Shown here: piece by piece, positions 54,807 through 62,856 of the stretch
How positions within the stretch are numbered: the stretch's first letter is position 1
Layout of the letters: every line of letters begins with the position of its first letter
Source of the DNA: Alphaproteobacteria bacterium
Lineage (GTDB): Bacteria; Pseudomonadota; Alphaproteobacteria; DSM-16000; Inquilinaceae
Direction: 5' to 3'
Assembly: GCA_028281925.1 (NCBI GenBank)
Contig: JANQIX010000003.1
Coordinates: forward strand, 1-64,000
Length of the DNA stretch: 64,000 nucleotides
Notes under the pieces: generated by a model
What the model was told of the DNA's origin: nothing
Databases searched by the model: none
Seen by the model: only the letters and a program-made list of their open reading frames with translations
Translations under genes and position numbers: made by a program

Positions 54807-55850
54807 CTAAGAGGCCAGGCGCTTCCGCGGAGGTCTGGATCGGAGCGCGGAGCCCCCGATCGCCTGCAGGAGGTGAGCCCGCAGCCGCTGCACGCCATAC
54901 CGCCGCAGATCGTCATTGAAGTCGCCATGGCGCGGGACGAGCTCATGGACCCGGATGAAGGCCGCTTCCGCCCGGGCGCGGAGCCGATCGGCGGCCATCC
55001 AGCCGGCCGGATCGTCATCCACGGCAATCCACAGGGCGACCAGGTGGGACGGCAGCTCCAAAGCGGCGAGGTGATTGGCGGTGAGGGCGGCCACTGCCGG
55101 AAGCTCGGGCAAGGCGGATCGAACGGACAGGACGGTTTCGAGCCCTTCGCCGGCGACGAGCTGGTCGCCGCCGTCGCCGAGACGGACGCCGTGTCCGAGC
55201 AAGTGGCCGATGACGCGCCGGGGTTCCGGCACAGGGGCGAGGGCGGCCGTCCCGGCATCGATCCAGGTGCGGCCGACGCCGGTGATGCGGCCGCCAAGAT
55301 CGGTGATCGGTGCAAGCATCGCCGGCAACCGCTGCAACGGAGCGTCGTCATGGGCGCGGTAGAACACTGTCGGGTGGAAGCGCAGCGCCGTGTCGGCCGG
55401 CGTTGCGATGCCGCGGGCGCGGAGATAGCGCTCGGCGAGCGTGCCGGCGATCGGCCGGCCGGCCGCGAAGAGCCGGCGGGCGGCCCCGGCGGTTGAGCGT
55501 GGGGGCGGGGATGGGGATGCGCCCACGCCGGGCGCCTCGCGTGGCAGTGCGAGGGCGGCACGGGCATGGTCCATGGCCTCGCCGAGCGATCGGGCGCCGG
55601 TGCTGAGGCGAATGAGGTCGAGCAGATCGCCATGCTGCCCCGTCGCGGCATCGGTCCAATGCCCGGCGGCACCCTTGCCGGCGACCGGCCCAGTCAGTCG
55701 GACATAGAGGCTGGAGCCCTTGGCATTGTGGACGTCGCCGACTTGCCAGTAGCGGCCGGCGCGGCGTCCGTTGGAGAGATACCGGCGGCAGACGTCCTCG
55801 GCGCGTGCCGCCAGGTGCCGCGCGAGCGCGGCGGCGGGGTGTTCGGTCAT
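54807..55850 (-). CDS. Toprim-domain primase-like protein (DUF7146 type)
   Basis: 347 residues. N-terminal part resembles the zinc-free primase-like region of plasmid and phage proteins (SLYVRLTG, AGHWTDAATGQHGDLLDLIRL); the middle has YLRARGI and LRFHP; the C-terminal Toprim domain has VAGEGLETVLSVRSA with the catalytic Glu and VALWIAVDDDPAGWMAADRL with the Asp pair. Such proteins are usual in plasmid leading regions and may prime the complementary strand after transfer. Seventeen bases follow the methylase-helicase gene. Confidence 0.85.
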   Translation of the reverse strand: MTEHPAAALARHLAARAEDVCRRYLSNGRRAGRYWQVGDVHNAKGSSLYVRLTGPVAGKGAAGHWTDAATGQHGDLLDLIRLSTGARSLGEAMDHARAALALPREAPGVGASPSPPPRSTAGAARRLFAAGRPIAGTLAERYLRARGIATPADTALRFHPTVFYRAHDDAPLQRLPAMLAPITDLGGRITGVGRTWIDAGTAALAPVPEPRRVIGHLLGHGVRLGDGGDQLVAGEGLETVLSVRSALPELPAVAALTANHLAALELPSHLVALWIAVDDDPAGWMAADRLRARAEAAFIRVHELVPRHGDFNDDLRRYGVQRLRAHLLQAIGGSALRSRPPRKRLAS

Positions 55851-55867
55851 GACGCTGTTCTCCAGCG

Positions 55868-58800
55868 TTACGCGGCGACGGCCGCGTCGGCGAGAGGATG
55901 ACGATCGAACAGCCGTTCCAGGATCCGCGGACCGTCGTCGGTGACGGGGATGAACAGCCGCGTCTGCCAGGAGATGATCTCGGTCATCATGCCCATGGCC
56001 TTGAGCTGATCGAGGGCGTCGGCCGCATAGCCGACCACCTCGCAGCGAGCATCGTGCATGACGCGGGAGCGGCGCAGGGTGAGACCGCCGGCGAGCTGGA
56101 AGGTCGCGCCGCGATCCATGACGGCCGTCCAGGCGTCCTCGGCCGACAGCGCGTGTTCGGCATCGACGCCCAGCGCGGCATAGAAGGCGCCGAGGGCCTC
56201 CGGCGTCACGAGCCGCCCGATGACGCGTTCGCCTTCGTCAGTCTGAAGGCGATAGACGCGCATGTTCTCGCTCGGCAGGCGATCCCAGATCGGCAGCAGG
56301 AGCCCCGTGACGACGTGGAACTCGCTGGTGACGAACTCCGGCACGCGGTCGACCTCGTGCTGCCAGACGAGATCGAACTGATCGCGCTCGGCCGGTTGCC
56401 AGCGCGATGCCTCGAAGTCGGCAAGCGTCATCGTCTCGTGACCGAGCGGCCGGACGAGGCGCACGCGCTCTTCGACGGTGCCGTCCTCGAGCATGCGCAC
56501 GGGCGCCTTGACCCGCACGGCCGCGCGCTTGGATGCCATGTTCAGGACCGGCTGACCACGGTGCTCCCGCGCGATGTCCCGGGCGTCACGCAGGCTGCGC
56601 GGCCGGCTGCGATCGGTGCGGCGCACGCGGTAGCTGGCGGTCGCCGCGCCGGTACCGTCATGCGTGAAAACAGTCCGCCGATCGGTAATGACGAAGCTCT
56701 CGGCCATCAAGGTTTCGACGCCGACGTCGTAGGTGCCCGACGCCACGGCGCCCTCGATCTGCGCGTCGAGGCGGAGCTCGAACGCCTCGAAGAGCGCATT
56801 CTGCAGGTCGATGCGAAGGGCCAGGAGGCGGTTGAGGAACTGGGTGATCGGCGGCAGATCGTCCTTCAGCGTGCCGTCGCTATCGATGAGGTCGAGACCG
56901 GTATGCTCCTGGAACGTCGCGAGCGAGCAGCAGTCGATCCGGCCGGCATGGAGGGCCTGATAGAGCTGTCGGAGCGCCATCCTGGCATAGACGCTCTCCA
57001 GGTTGTCGTCGGCGCGGAACAGGCCCTGGCCGCCGGTCTGTCGCTGTCCGCGCGTGATCGCGCCGAGCGTGTCGAGACGCCGGGCGATCGTGGACAGGAA
57101 GCGCTTCTCGCCCTTGACGTCCGTCGCGACCGGCCGGAAGACCGGCGGCTGGGCCTGATTGGTCCGGTTGGACCGGCCCAGGCCCTGGATGGCATTGTCG
57201 GCCTTCCAACCGGGCTCCAGCAGATAGTGGATCCGCAGGCGCTGGTTCTTCGCACCGAGATCGGCGTGGTAAGACCGGCCGGTGCCGCCGGCGTCGGAGA
57301 ACACCAGGATCCGCTTGTCGTCGTCCATGAAGGCCCGGGTCTCGCCGAGATTGGCGGAGACGGGCCGCGTCTCGACGGCCAGGCGCTCGCCGCCGGCGCC
57401 GGTCTTGCGCACGATGCGCTTGGACCGGCCCGTGACCTCGGCGACCTGGTCGGCGCCGAAGTGCCAGACGAGCTGGTCGAGCGCGCCTTGCACCGGCGGC
57501 AGGGCGCCGAGATGCTCGATCAGCCGGTCGCGGCGGGCGACGGCGTCGCGTGAAAGAACCGGGTTGCCATCGGCGTCGGTGACGGGGCGGGACTGCAGGT
57601 TGCCGTTGTCGTCGGAATAGACCTCGTGGAGCTGCACGGGAAACGAGTTGGCCAGATAGTCCAGGACATACTCGCGCGGGCTCAGGTCGACGGTAATGTC
57701 GGACCACTCCGACGTCGGGATCTCGGCCAGCCTGCGATCAAGCAACGCCTCGCCGGTGGACACGACCTGGACGATGGCGGCGTGACCGGCCGCCAGGTCG
57801 GTCTCGATCGCGTTGATCAAGGTCGGGCATTTCATGGCGCAGATAAGGTGACCGAAGAATCGCTGCTTGTTGCTCTCGAAGGCAGACCGCGCCGCGGACT
57901 TGGCCTGCCGGTTCAACGTGCCTTCCGGCCCGGTGATGTTGGCGGCGTCTAGGGCCGCGGTCAGATTGCGGTGGATCACCTGGAACGCCTCGGCGTAGGC
58001 GTCGTAGATGCCGATCTGCGCCGGTGTGAGCGTGTGCTCGCACATTTCGTACTCGACACCCTCGTACGACAGCGAGCGGGCGGCATAGAGGCCGAGCGCT
58101 TTCAGATCACGGGCCAGGACTTCCATGGCCGCGACGCCGCCGCCCTCCATGGCCGAGACGAAGGCCGTGCGGCTGGCGAACGGAACGTCGCCGGTGCCCC
58201 ACAGGCCGAGGCGGGCGGCATAGGCGAGATTGGCCACGGTGGTCGCCCCGGTCGCGGAGACATAGACGACGCGGGCATCCGGCAGACCGTTCTGCAGCCT
58301 CAAGCCGGCTTTGCCCTGCAGTGACGGCTTCTTCTCGCCGCGATTGCCTTTCTCGCCGGCCGCATTGGCCATGGCGTGCGCCTCGTCGAACACGAGGCAG
58401 CCGTCGAACTCGGCGCCGAGCCAGTCGACGAGCTGGCGGACGCGGGAGCGCTTGACCGACCCGCCGGGACCCTGCCGTTCGTCGGTCCGCAAGGTCGCGT
58501 AGGTGGTGAAGACGATCGCGTCGCCGAGGGCGATCTCGGCCCCCTGGCGGAATTGGCGGAGGGCGATGATGTCGCTCTTGCGGCCGCCGACGGCCACCCA
58601 GTCGCGCACGGCGTCCTCCAGCAGTTTATCCGATCTGGAAATCCAGACCGCGCGGCGCCGGCCCTGAAGCCAGTTGTCGAGCAGGATGGCGGCGACCTGG
58701 CGGCCCTTGCCGGCGCCGGTTCCGTCGCCGAGGAACCAGCCGCGGCGGAAACGGACGACGTGCTCGGCGTCCGGGCCCGCGGCGGCGACCTGGTCGAGGG

Positions 58801-60280
58801 CCTCGTCGACGACGTAGTCGCCGGCGAGCAGCCCGGAATGCGCCTCGCCGGCATAGATCACGCTCTCCAACTGGGCGTCGGACAGCACGCCGTCCGTGAT
58901 CAGGCGGGCAGGGAGGTCCGGCCGGTAGCGCGGCTTCGGCTGTGCGACGGACGCCATGGCCGCCGACTGCACCAGCTTGGTGGGATGGGGCCTGGCGTTC
59001 GCGATGACGACCGACTGCGTCTCGTAGGGCTCGTAGAGGGCCTCCGTGATCGTCCGCGCCGCCAGCGTCCAGTCGCGGACCTCGTAGGCGAGCGCCTCGA
59101 CGTCGCCGGCGTTGAGAGGCGCGGCTGCCGACGCCAAGAGCGGCGCCATGGCGGCCGATCGTGGACGTGGCGCGGGCGGCTTGTGTCCGGACGGGCCGAG
59201 AGACGGGGAGGGGGCCGTCGGCACCGACGGCCGTTCGAGCCGTACGCGCTCGGGTACATGGGTGGTGACCAGGTCGAGCAACGCCTCGACCGAGGGCGCC
59301 ACGCCATGGATGTCCGGAAACGCAGCCGGTTCCTCGGCCGGCACCTTGTCGATGACGGTCAGACGGGTGTCGACGGTCGTACCGTGCCGGGCGTAGGCCC
59401 GGCCGGTCACGGCCGCGGAGAAGACGACGCGGGCGGTTTCCTGCCCGCGCCGGAACTGATCGCGCCAGGACGGCGCATTCGGGGAGAAGGTCGCGCCGGT
59501 GATGGCGACGAGGCGCCCGCCGGCCTCGAGCCGGGCGAGCGCCGAGCCGACATGCTTGGCGGTTGCCGCCCGGTACTTGCCGTCGATCTTCGGGGAGACG
59601 GAGAAGGGCGGGTTCATCAGCACGACCGTGGGGCGGTGGTGCGCCGGCAGATGATCATGGATCTGCTCGGCGTTGTGGGAGCTGACCGGCGTGCCGCGAT
59701 AGAGGCGGGCGAGGAGGCCGGCCCGTGTCTCGGCAAGCTCGTTGAGCACGAGCGACGCGCCGGCGATCTCTGCCCAGATGGCGAGCAGGCCGGTGCCGGC
59801 CGACGGCTCCAGGACCGTGTCGTCGGCGCGGAGGCCGGCGGCGATCGCCGCGACCGCGCCGAGTTCGACCGGGGTGGAGAACTGCTGCAGGGCCTGGGAC
59901 TCCTCCGACCGGCGGGTCTGGCTGGGGAGCTGGCGGGAGAGCCGGGCAAGGGTCCGGAGGAGCGCGCCGCGATCGTTTGCGGAAGCGACGGCCCGGCCGA
60001 AGCGTCGCAAGTACAGGACCTGAGCCACCTCCAGGGCTTCGTAGGCGTCCTTCCAGATCCAGCCGCCCTGGGCGTCGGTGGCCCCGAAGGCGTCGACCAT
60101 GGCAGCGCGCAGCGCGGCGGCATCGATCGTCCGGCGCTGTCCGAGCTGGCGGGCCAGGACGGAGCCCGCATGAAACAGCCCCCCGACCTTGTCCGGGGCT
60201 GCTGAGGGTGTGCTGAGGCCGGCAAAGAGGGGCATCGCCCCGCCTTCCCGGGCAGCGGCTGCGAAAAGCGACATCGGCAA
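55868..60280 (-). CDS. N6-methylase / strawberry-notch helicase fusion
   Basis: 1470 residues. Residues about 130-330 form an N6-adenine methylase: QFSTP (133-137), LEPSAGTGLL (157-166) and LMNPPF (221-226). From about 480 on is a superfamily 2 helicase of the strawberry-notch type: Walker A GDGTGAGKG (about 516), DEAH box VFDEAHAM (about 628), VSATGATTVANLAYA, and the C-terminal half with SDAGGTGRSYHAD and AIQGLGRSNRTNQ. The final 350 residues are family-specific. Such fusions occur on large plasmids and in phages; anti-restriction or DNA remodelling are proposed but unproven roles. An ATG 45 bases downstream is an alternative start. Confidence 0.9.
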   Translation of the reverse strand: MPMSLFAAAAREGGAMPLFAGLSTPSAAPDKVGGLFHAGSVLARQLGQRRTIDAAALRAAMVDAFGATDAQGGWIWKDAYEALEVAQVLYLRRFGRAVASANDRGALLRTLARLSRQLPSQTRRSEESQALQQFSTPVELGAVAAIAAGLRADDTVLEPSAGTGLLAIWAEIAGASLVLNELAETRAGLLARLYRGTPVSSHNAEQIHDHLPAHHRPTVVLMNPPFSVSPKIDGKYRAATAKHVGSALARLEAGGRLVAITGATFSPNAPSWRDQFRRGQETARVVFSAAVTGRAYARHGTTVDTRLTVIDKVPAEEPAAFPDIHGVAPSVEALLDLVTTHVPERVRLERPSVPTAPSPSLGPSGHKPPAPRPRSAAMAPLLASAAAPLNAGDVEALAYEVRDWTLAARTITEALYEPYETQSVVIANARPHPTKLVQSAAMASVAQPKPRYRPDLPARLITDGVLSDAQLESVIYAGEAHSGLLAGDYVVDEALDQVAAAGPDAEHVVRFRRGWFLGDGTGAGKGRQVAAILLDNWLQGRRRAVWISRSDKLLEDAVRDWVAVGGRKSDIIALRQFRQGAEIALGDAIVFTTYATLRTDERQGPGGSVKRSRVRQLVDWLGAEFDGCLVFDEAHAMANAAGEKGNRGEKKPSLQGKAGLRLQNGLPDARVVYVSATGATTVANLAYAARLGLWGTGDVPFASRTAFVSAMEGGGVAAMEVLARDLKALGLYAARSLSYEGVEYEMCEHTLTPAQIGIYDAYAEAFQVIHRNLTAALDAANITGPEGTLNRQAKSAARSAFESNKQRFFGHLICAMKCPTLINAIETDLAAGHAAIVQVVSTGEALLDRRLAEIPTSEWSDITVDLSPREYVLDYLANSFPVQLHEVYSDDNGNLQSRPVTDADGNPVLSRDAVARRDRLIEHLGALPPVQGALDQLVWHFGADQVAEVTGRSKRIVRKTGAGGERLAVETRPVSANLGETRAFMDDDKRILVFSDAGGTGRSYHADLGAKNQRLRIHYLLEPGWKADNAIQGLGRSNRTNQAQPPVFRPVATDVKGEKRFLSTIARRLDTLGAITRGQRQTGGQGLFRADDNLESVYARMALRQLYQALHAGRIDCCSLATFQEHTGLDLIDSDGTLKDDLPPITQFLNRLLALRIDLQNALFEAFELRLDAQIEGAVASGTYDVGVETLMAESFVITDRRTVFTHDGTGAATASYRVRRTDRSRPRSLRDARDIAREHRGQPVLNMASKRAAVRVKAPVRMLEDGTVEERVRLVRPLGHETMTLADFEASRWQPAERDQFDLVWQHEVDRVPEFVTSEFHVVTGLLLPIWDRLPSENMRVYRLQTDEGERVIGRLVTPEALGAFYAALGVDAEHALSAEDAWTAVMDRGATFQLAGGLTLRRSRVMHDARCEVVGYAADALDQLKAMGMMTEIISWQTRLFIPVTDDGPRILERLFDRHPLADAAVAA

Positions 60281-60359
60281 ACCTTGGAGAGCGGGGATCG
60301 GGCGCCCGGTGGGGCGCGCTCTCTCTCGCCCCTTACCGGGTCACCCGGTTCGGAGCTCC

Positions 60360-60377
60360 GCTCTCGCTCTCGCTCTC
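60360..60377. repeat. three tandem GCTCTC hexamers
   Basis: GCTCTC repeated three times in the 116-base gap before the methylase-helicase gene; related ctctctctcg runs also occur at 60319-60328 and 61775-61783. Short and possibly without function. Confidence 0.4.
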
Positions 60378-60396
60378 GCCGGCGCCGACGGGACCA

Positions 60397-61293
60397 TCAG
60401 GTCCCGCAGAGGCCGTCGCATTCGTCCAGAAAGCTGAGCTGGCCGCGCTCGGCCTCGCTCCGGAAGTCCACCTGGTCCAGCGGCCGGCAGGACCGGTGCA
60501 TGTATTCGAGCTGTCGCATGCCGCGGATCGGGCCGCCGGCGCGCATTGCGCGATCGACGGCCACGGCATCGGCGAAGGCGTCCGGGTCCTCGCGCTGCAG
60601 CCGGCGCCAGTAATCGTCCCGGTGATAGGGACACCCGATGCAGGCCGACCGCGGCGGCTCGGGGTATACATGCCGGGCCAGCCAGGCCAGGCAGTCGCGC
60701 CGGGTCATGCGCCGCTCGATCAGGGGCCATCGATGGGTGATCCAGGGGACGCGGGCTGCCTTCATCCGGACGATCTCGTCGCGGCTGATCCCGATCCACT
60801 GCTCCACCCGATACCGCGTCGCGCGGGCGCCCTTGGGCACGCCGAGAAGCGCCCGGACCGCCTGGTGGATCGGCTCGATCTTGGCCTCGCCCGTACACTG
60901 CCGGCGGCCCATGCCGCCGCGCTGAAGGAAGTAGGGGATGGTGATGAAGCGGCCGTGGGATCGGGTAGCGCGGTCGATGACCTGGTCGCGCAGATTGACG
61001 CCTTGGACGCGCACGATAGGGAAGGGGAGGACGTTACCGCCGCTGAGCCAGTCGAGATGCTCGTAGACGGCCCGGGGCTCCCAGCCGGTGTCGGCAAAGA
61101 TCGCCGCGTCGGGCATCGGCCCGATCTCGCCGTGCGCCGCCATGAGGGCAAGCGTCGTGCTCTGCACGCCGGCACCGAGGGAGAGGACGCGGAGGTCCGC
61201 GCCCTCGACCGGCTCGCTCACACCGCGCCAGCCCTCGTAGACGGCCTGCAGGGGTGCGGGCGCGCCGCCGGCACCAGGGGAGGGGGCGGTCAT
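60397..61293 (-). CDS. PP-loop ATPase, PAPS-reductase-like
   Basis: 298 residues from ATG 61293. The PP-loop is SLGAGVQSTTLALMA (38-52), then AIFADTGWEPRAVYEHLDWL, as in PAPS-reductase/adenine nucleotide alpha hydrolase-fold proteins of plasmids and phages. Four conserved cysteines, including CIGCPYHRDDYWRRL, may hold a metal or iron-sulfur centre, and MGRRQCTGEAKI matches the family's second site. It could modify DNA, RNA or sulfur compounds; DndC of the phosphorothioation system shares the fold, but DndA/B/D/E are not here. Overlaps the upstream gene by four bases. Confidence 0.82.
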   Translation of the reverse strand: MTAPSPGAGGAPAPLQAVYEGWRGVSEPVEGADLRVLSLGAGVQSTTLALMAAHGEIGPMPDAAIFADTGWEPRAVYEHLDWLSGGNVLPFPIVRVQGVNLRDQVIDRATRSHGRFITIPYFLQRGGMGRRQCTGEAKIEPIHQAVRALLGVPKGARATRYRVEQWIGISRDEIVRMKAARVPWITHRWPLIERRMTRRDCLAWLARHVYPEPPRSACIGCPYHRDDYWRRLQREDPDAFADAVAVDRAMRAGGPIRGMRQLEYMHRSCRPLDQVDFRSEAERGQLSFLDECDGLCGT

Positions 61294-61742
61294 GCCCGCC
61301 CGCCTTCCTCGGCCTTCTCTGCGCCCCACACGATCAGTCTGTAGAGCGCGCCGTCATCATCGCGGTGATGCGTGCCCGGACCCGACCGGAGGCCGCCGGA
61401 GGTATAGTCCTTGATGATGACGCGGACCGGATGGCCGTCGATCTCGACATCGCCCACGATCCCGTCCTTGACGGTGACGGTCACCCGCGGCGGTTCGCCG
61501 AACTCGGTGAACCGGTCCGGGATGGGCAGGGCCGACGCATTGTCGACCCACGGATCGTCATCGGCCCCTTCGCCGGCGGCGTCGACGAACACGGGGCCGG
61601 TATAGTCGATGGCCTTCCAGCCGTCATCCTGGCCGGCAATCTCGATCGCGCGCTGCAGCGCCTGATCGAGGTCGTCCGCCTCGGCCTCGACGGTGTTGGT
61701 GTAGTAGCGGGCAAAGCCGCAAACGACGGTGAAGACCGGCAT
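61290..61742 (-). CDS. plasmid protein of unknown function
   Basis: 150 residues, acidic. It begins VFTVVCGFARYYTNTVEAEA, then ALQRAIEIAGQDDGWKAIDY, and ends RLIVWGAEKAEE. No family is recognised. Translationally coupled to the PP-loop gene (ATGA overlap), which suggests a shared process. ATG has a GGAGGGAC-like site in front. Confidence 0.7.
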   Translation of the reverse strand: MPVFTVVCGFARYYTNTVEAEADDLDQALQRAIEIAGQDDGWKAIDYTGPVFVDAAGEGADDDPWVDNASALPIPDRFTEFGEPPRVTVTVKDGIVGDVEIDGHPVRVIIKDYTSGGLRSGPGTHHRDDDGALYRLIVWGAEKAEEGGRA

Positions 61743-61796
61743 GGCCCGTCCCTCCGGAGACGGGCGGCAAGAGCCTCTCTCTCGCCTGGGAGCCCG

Positions 61797-62219
61797 TCAC
61801 GGAGAGGACGCACGCCTCTCGCTCTCAGGGGCGCCGGCCGCTGCGTGGGCGGCTCGCAAGTTGTCGCCGTCGGGCATGCCGGCCCGGTCGGCGGCGCGCG
61901 CCAGCTGCGTCAGCCGGTTCCTGGCCGCAACGATGAGCGGGGTCTGCGGTGCGTCTGCCCTGAGCCCGCGCGGGGGGCGGCAGAACCCGGACGCGCCGTG
62001 GATCCACCAGGCGAGCGCCTGCTCCAGAATGGCTGGCGCATCGCAGCCGGACACGAGCGTGACCGGCAAGGCGGCAAGATGGGCGGCTATGGCATGGTGC
62101 CGGGCCTCGCTTGCGCGGCGGCCGTTGATGCGGCGCGCCGCTTCAAGCCAGCCGGCGAGATCGCGCCAGACGAGACGCGTTCCAGGGGTGACGTACTCTG
62201 TTGGGAGAGCTGAAAGCAT
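61797..62219 (-). CDS. small helical protein of unknown function
   Basis: 140 residues from ATG 62219; the open frame upstream is Arg/Pro-rich and unlikely to be coding. Contains RLVWRDLAGWLEAARRINGR and a helical AARNRLTQLARAADRAG. No family recognised. It is spaced 54 bases from the gene below and belongs to the same minus-strand set. Confidence 0.6.
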   Translation of the reverse strand: MLSALPTEYVTPGTRLVWRDLAGWLEAARRINGRRASEARHHAIAAHLAALPVTLVSGCDAPAILEQALAWWIHGASGFCRPPRGLRADAPQTPLIVAARNRLTQLARAADRAGMPDGDNLRAAHAAAGAPESERRASSP

Positions 62220-62397
62220 CCGCAGGCTCCTTGCGGCTGGAGCGAGCGGCCGGAGCGATCGCACCGGTGGAGGCGGGCGAGCGCAGCTCGCCGGCAGGCC
62301 CTCGGACGTACCCCGCGCCGGCGCCCAGTCTGCAAGGGCGTGTCTCCGGCAGCGTCGCGATGGGTGGCGATCGGCTCCGGCCGCAGCCGTGATTGCG

Positions 62398-62856
62398 CTA
62401 AGGCTCCGCTCCAAGCCGCATGACGAGGCGCTGGAGCTGCCATGTTGTCTCGACGGACAGGGCGGTCTGGGCGGACACCGCCGGGAGCTGGCCGGCAGCG
62501 ATCTTCGCGGCCTGGTAGGCGAGCCACGGCGCCCTGTTCAGGGCGTCATCGGCCAAGGCGTCGGCGACGAGGGCGGCGGTCGCGAGCGCATACTCCTGTG
62601 CGCCATCCTCGGCCTCATGGACCCGGGACCGCGCTGCGAGCCTGGCGTCGTCGCGGGCCTGGCCGAGCGCGACCTGGCGTGCCGCTGCGACGCCCCGGCG
62701 GACGCGATCATCGTCCGGGTGCTCGAGCTCGTAAGCGGGAAGCACGCGCACGAGGCAGTCGCAGAGCCACAGCCCGACCCTTTGCCGGATATCGGGATCG
62801 GTGCGGGCCTGGCGAGCGGCCGCGGTGACGGCCGGCCGCCACTCCAGCCCGGTCAC
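62398..62856 (-). CDS. helical plasmid protein of unknown function
   Basis: 152 residues, almost wholly alpha-helical by composition. Segments include RQRVGLWLCDCLVRVLPAYE, HEAEDGAQEYALATAALVAD and TWQLQRLVMRL. No family recognised. Its start overlaps the stop of the ParB-like gene by four bases, so it is its operon partner. Confidence 0.7.
   Translation of the reverse strand: MTGLEWRPAVTAAARQARTDPDIRQRVGLWLCDCLVRVLPAYELEHPDDDRVRRGVAAARQVALGQARDDARLAARSRVHEAEDGAQEYALATAALVADALADDALNRAPWLAYQAAKIAAGQLPAVSAQTALSVETTWQLQRLVMRLGAEP

Noticed and set aside
58376..60205. A 609-codon plus-strand open frame, and a similar one at 55898-57553
   Set aside because: Both mirror the methylase-helicase gene; composition is Gly/Arg/Asp-rich with no recognisable motif.
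60397..61293. Calling the PP-loop gene dndC
   Set aside because: It shares the fold, but dndA, dndB, dndD and dndE are absent, and the Cys pattern fits the broader PAPS-reductase-like plasmid family.
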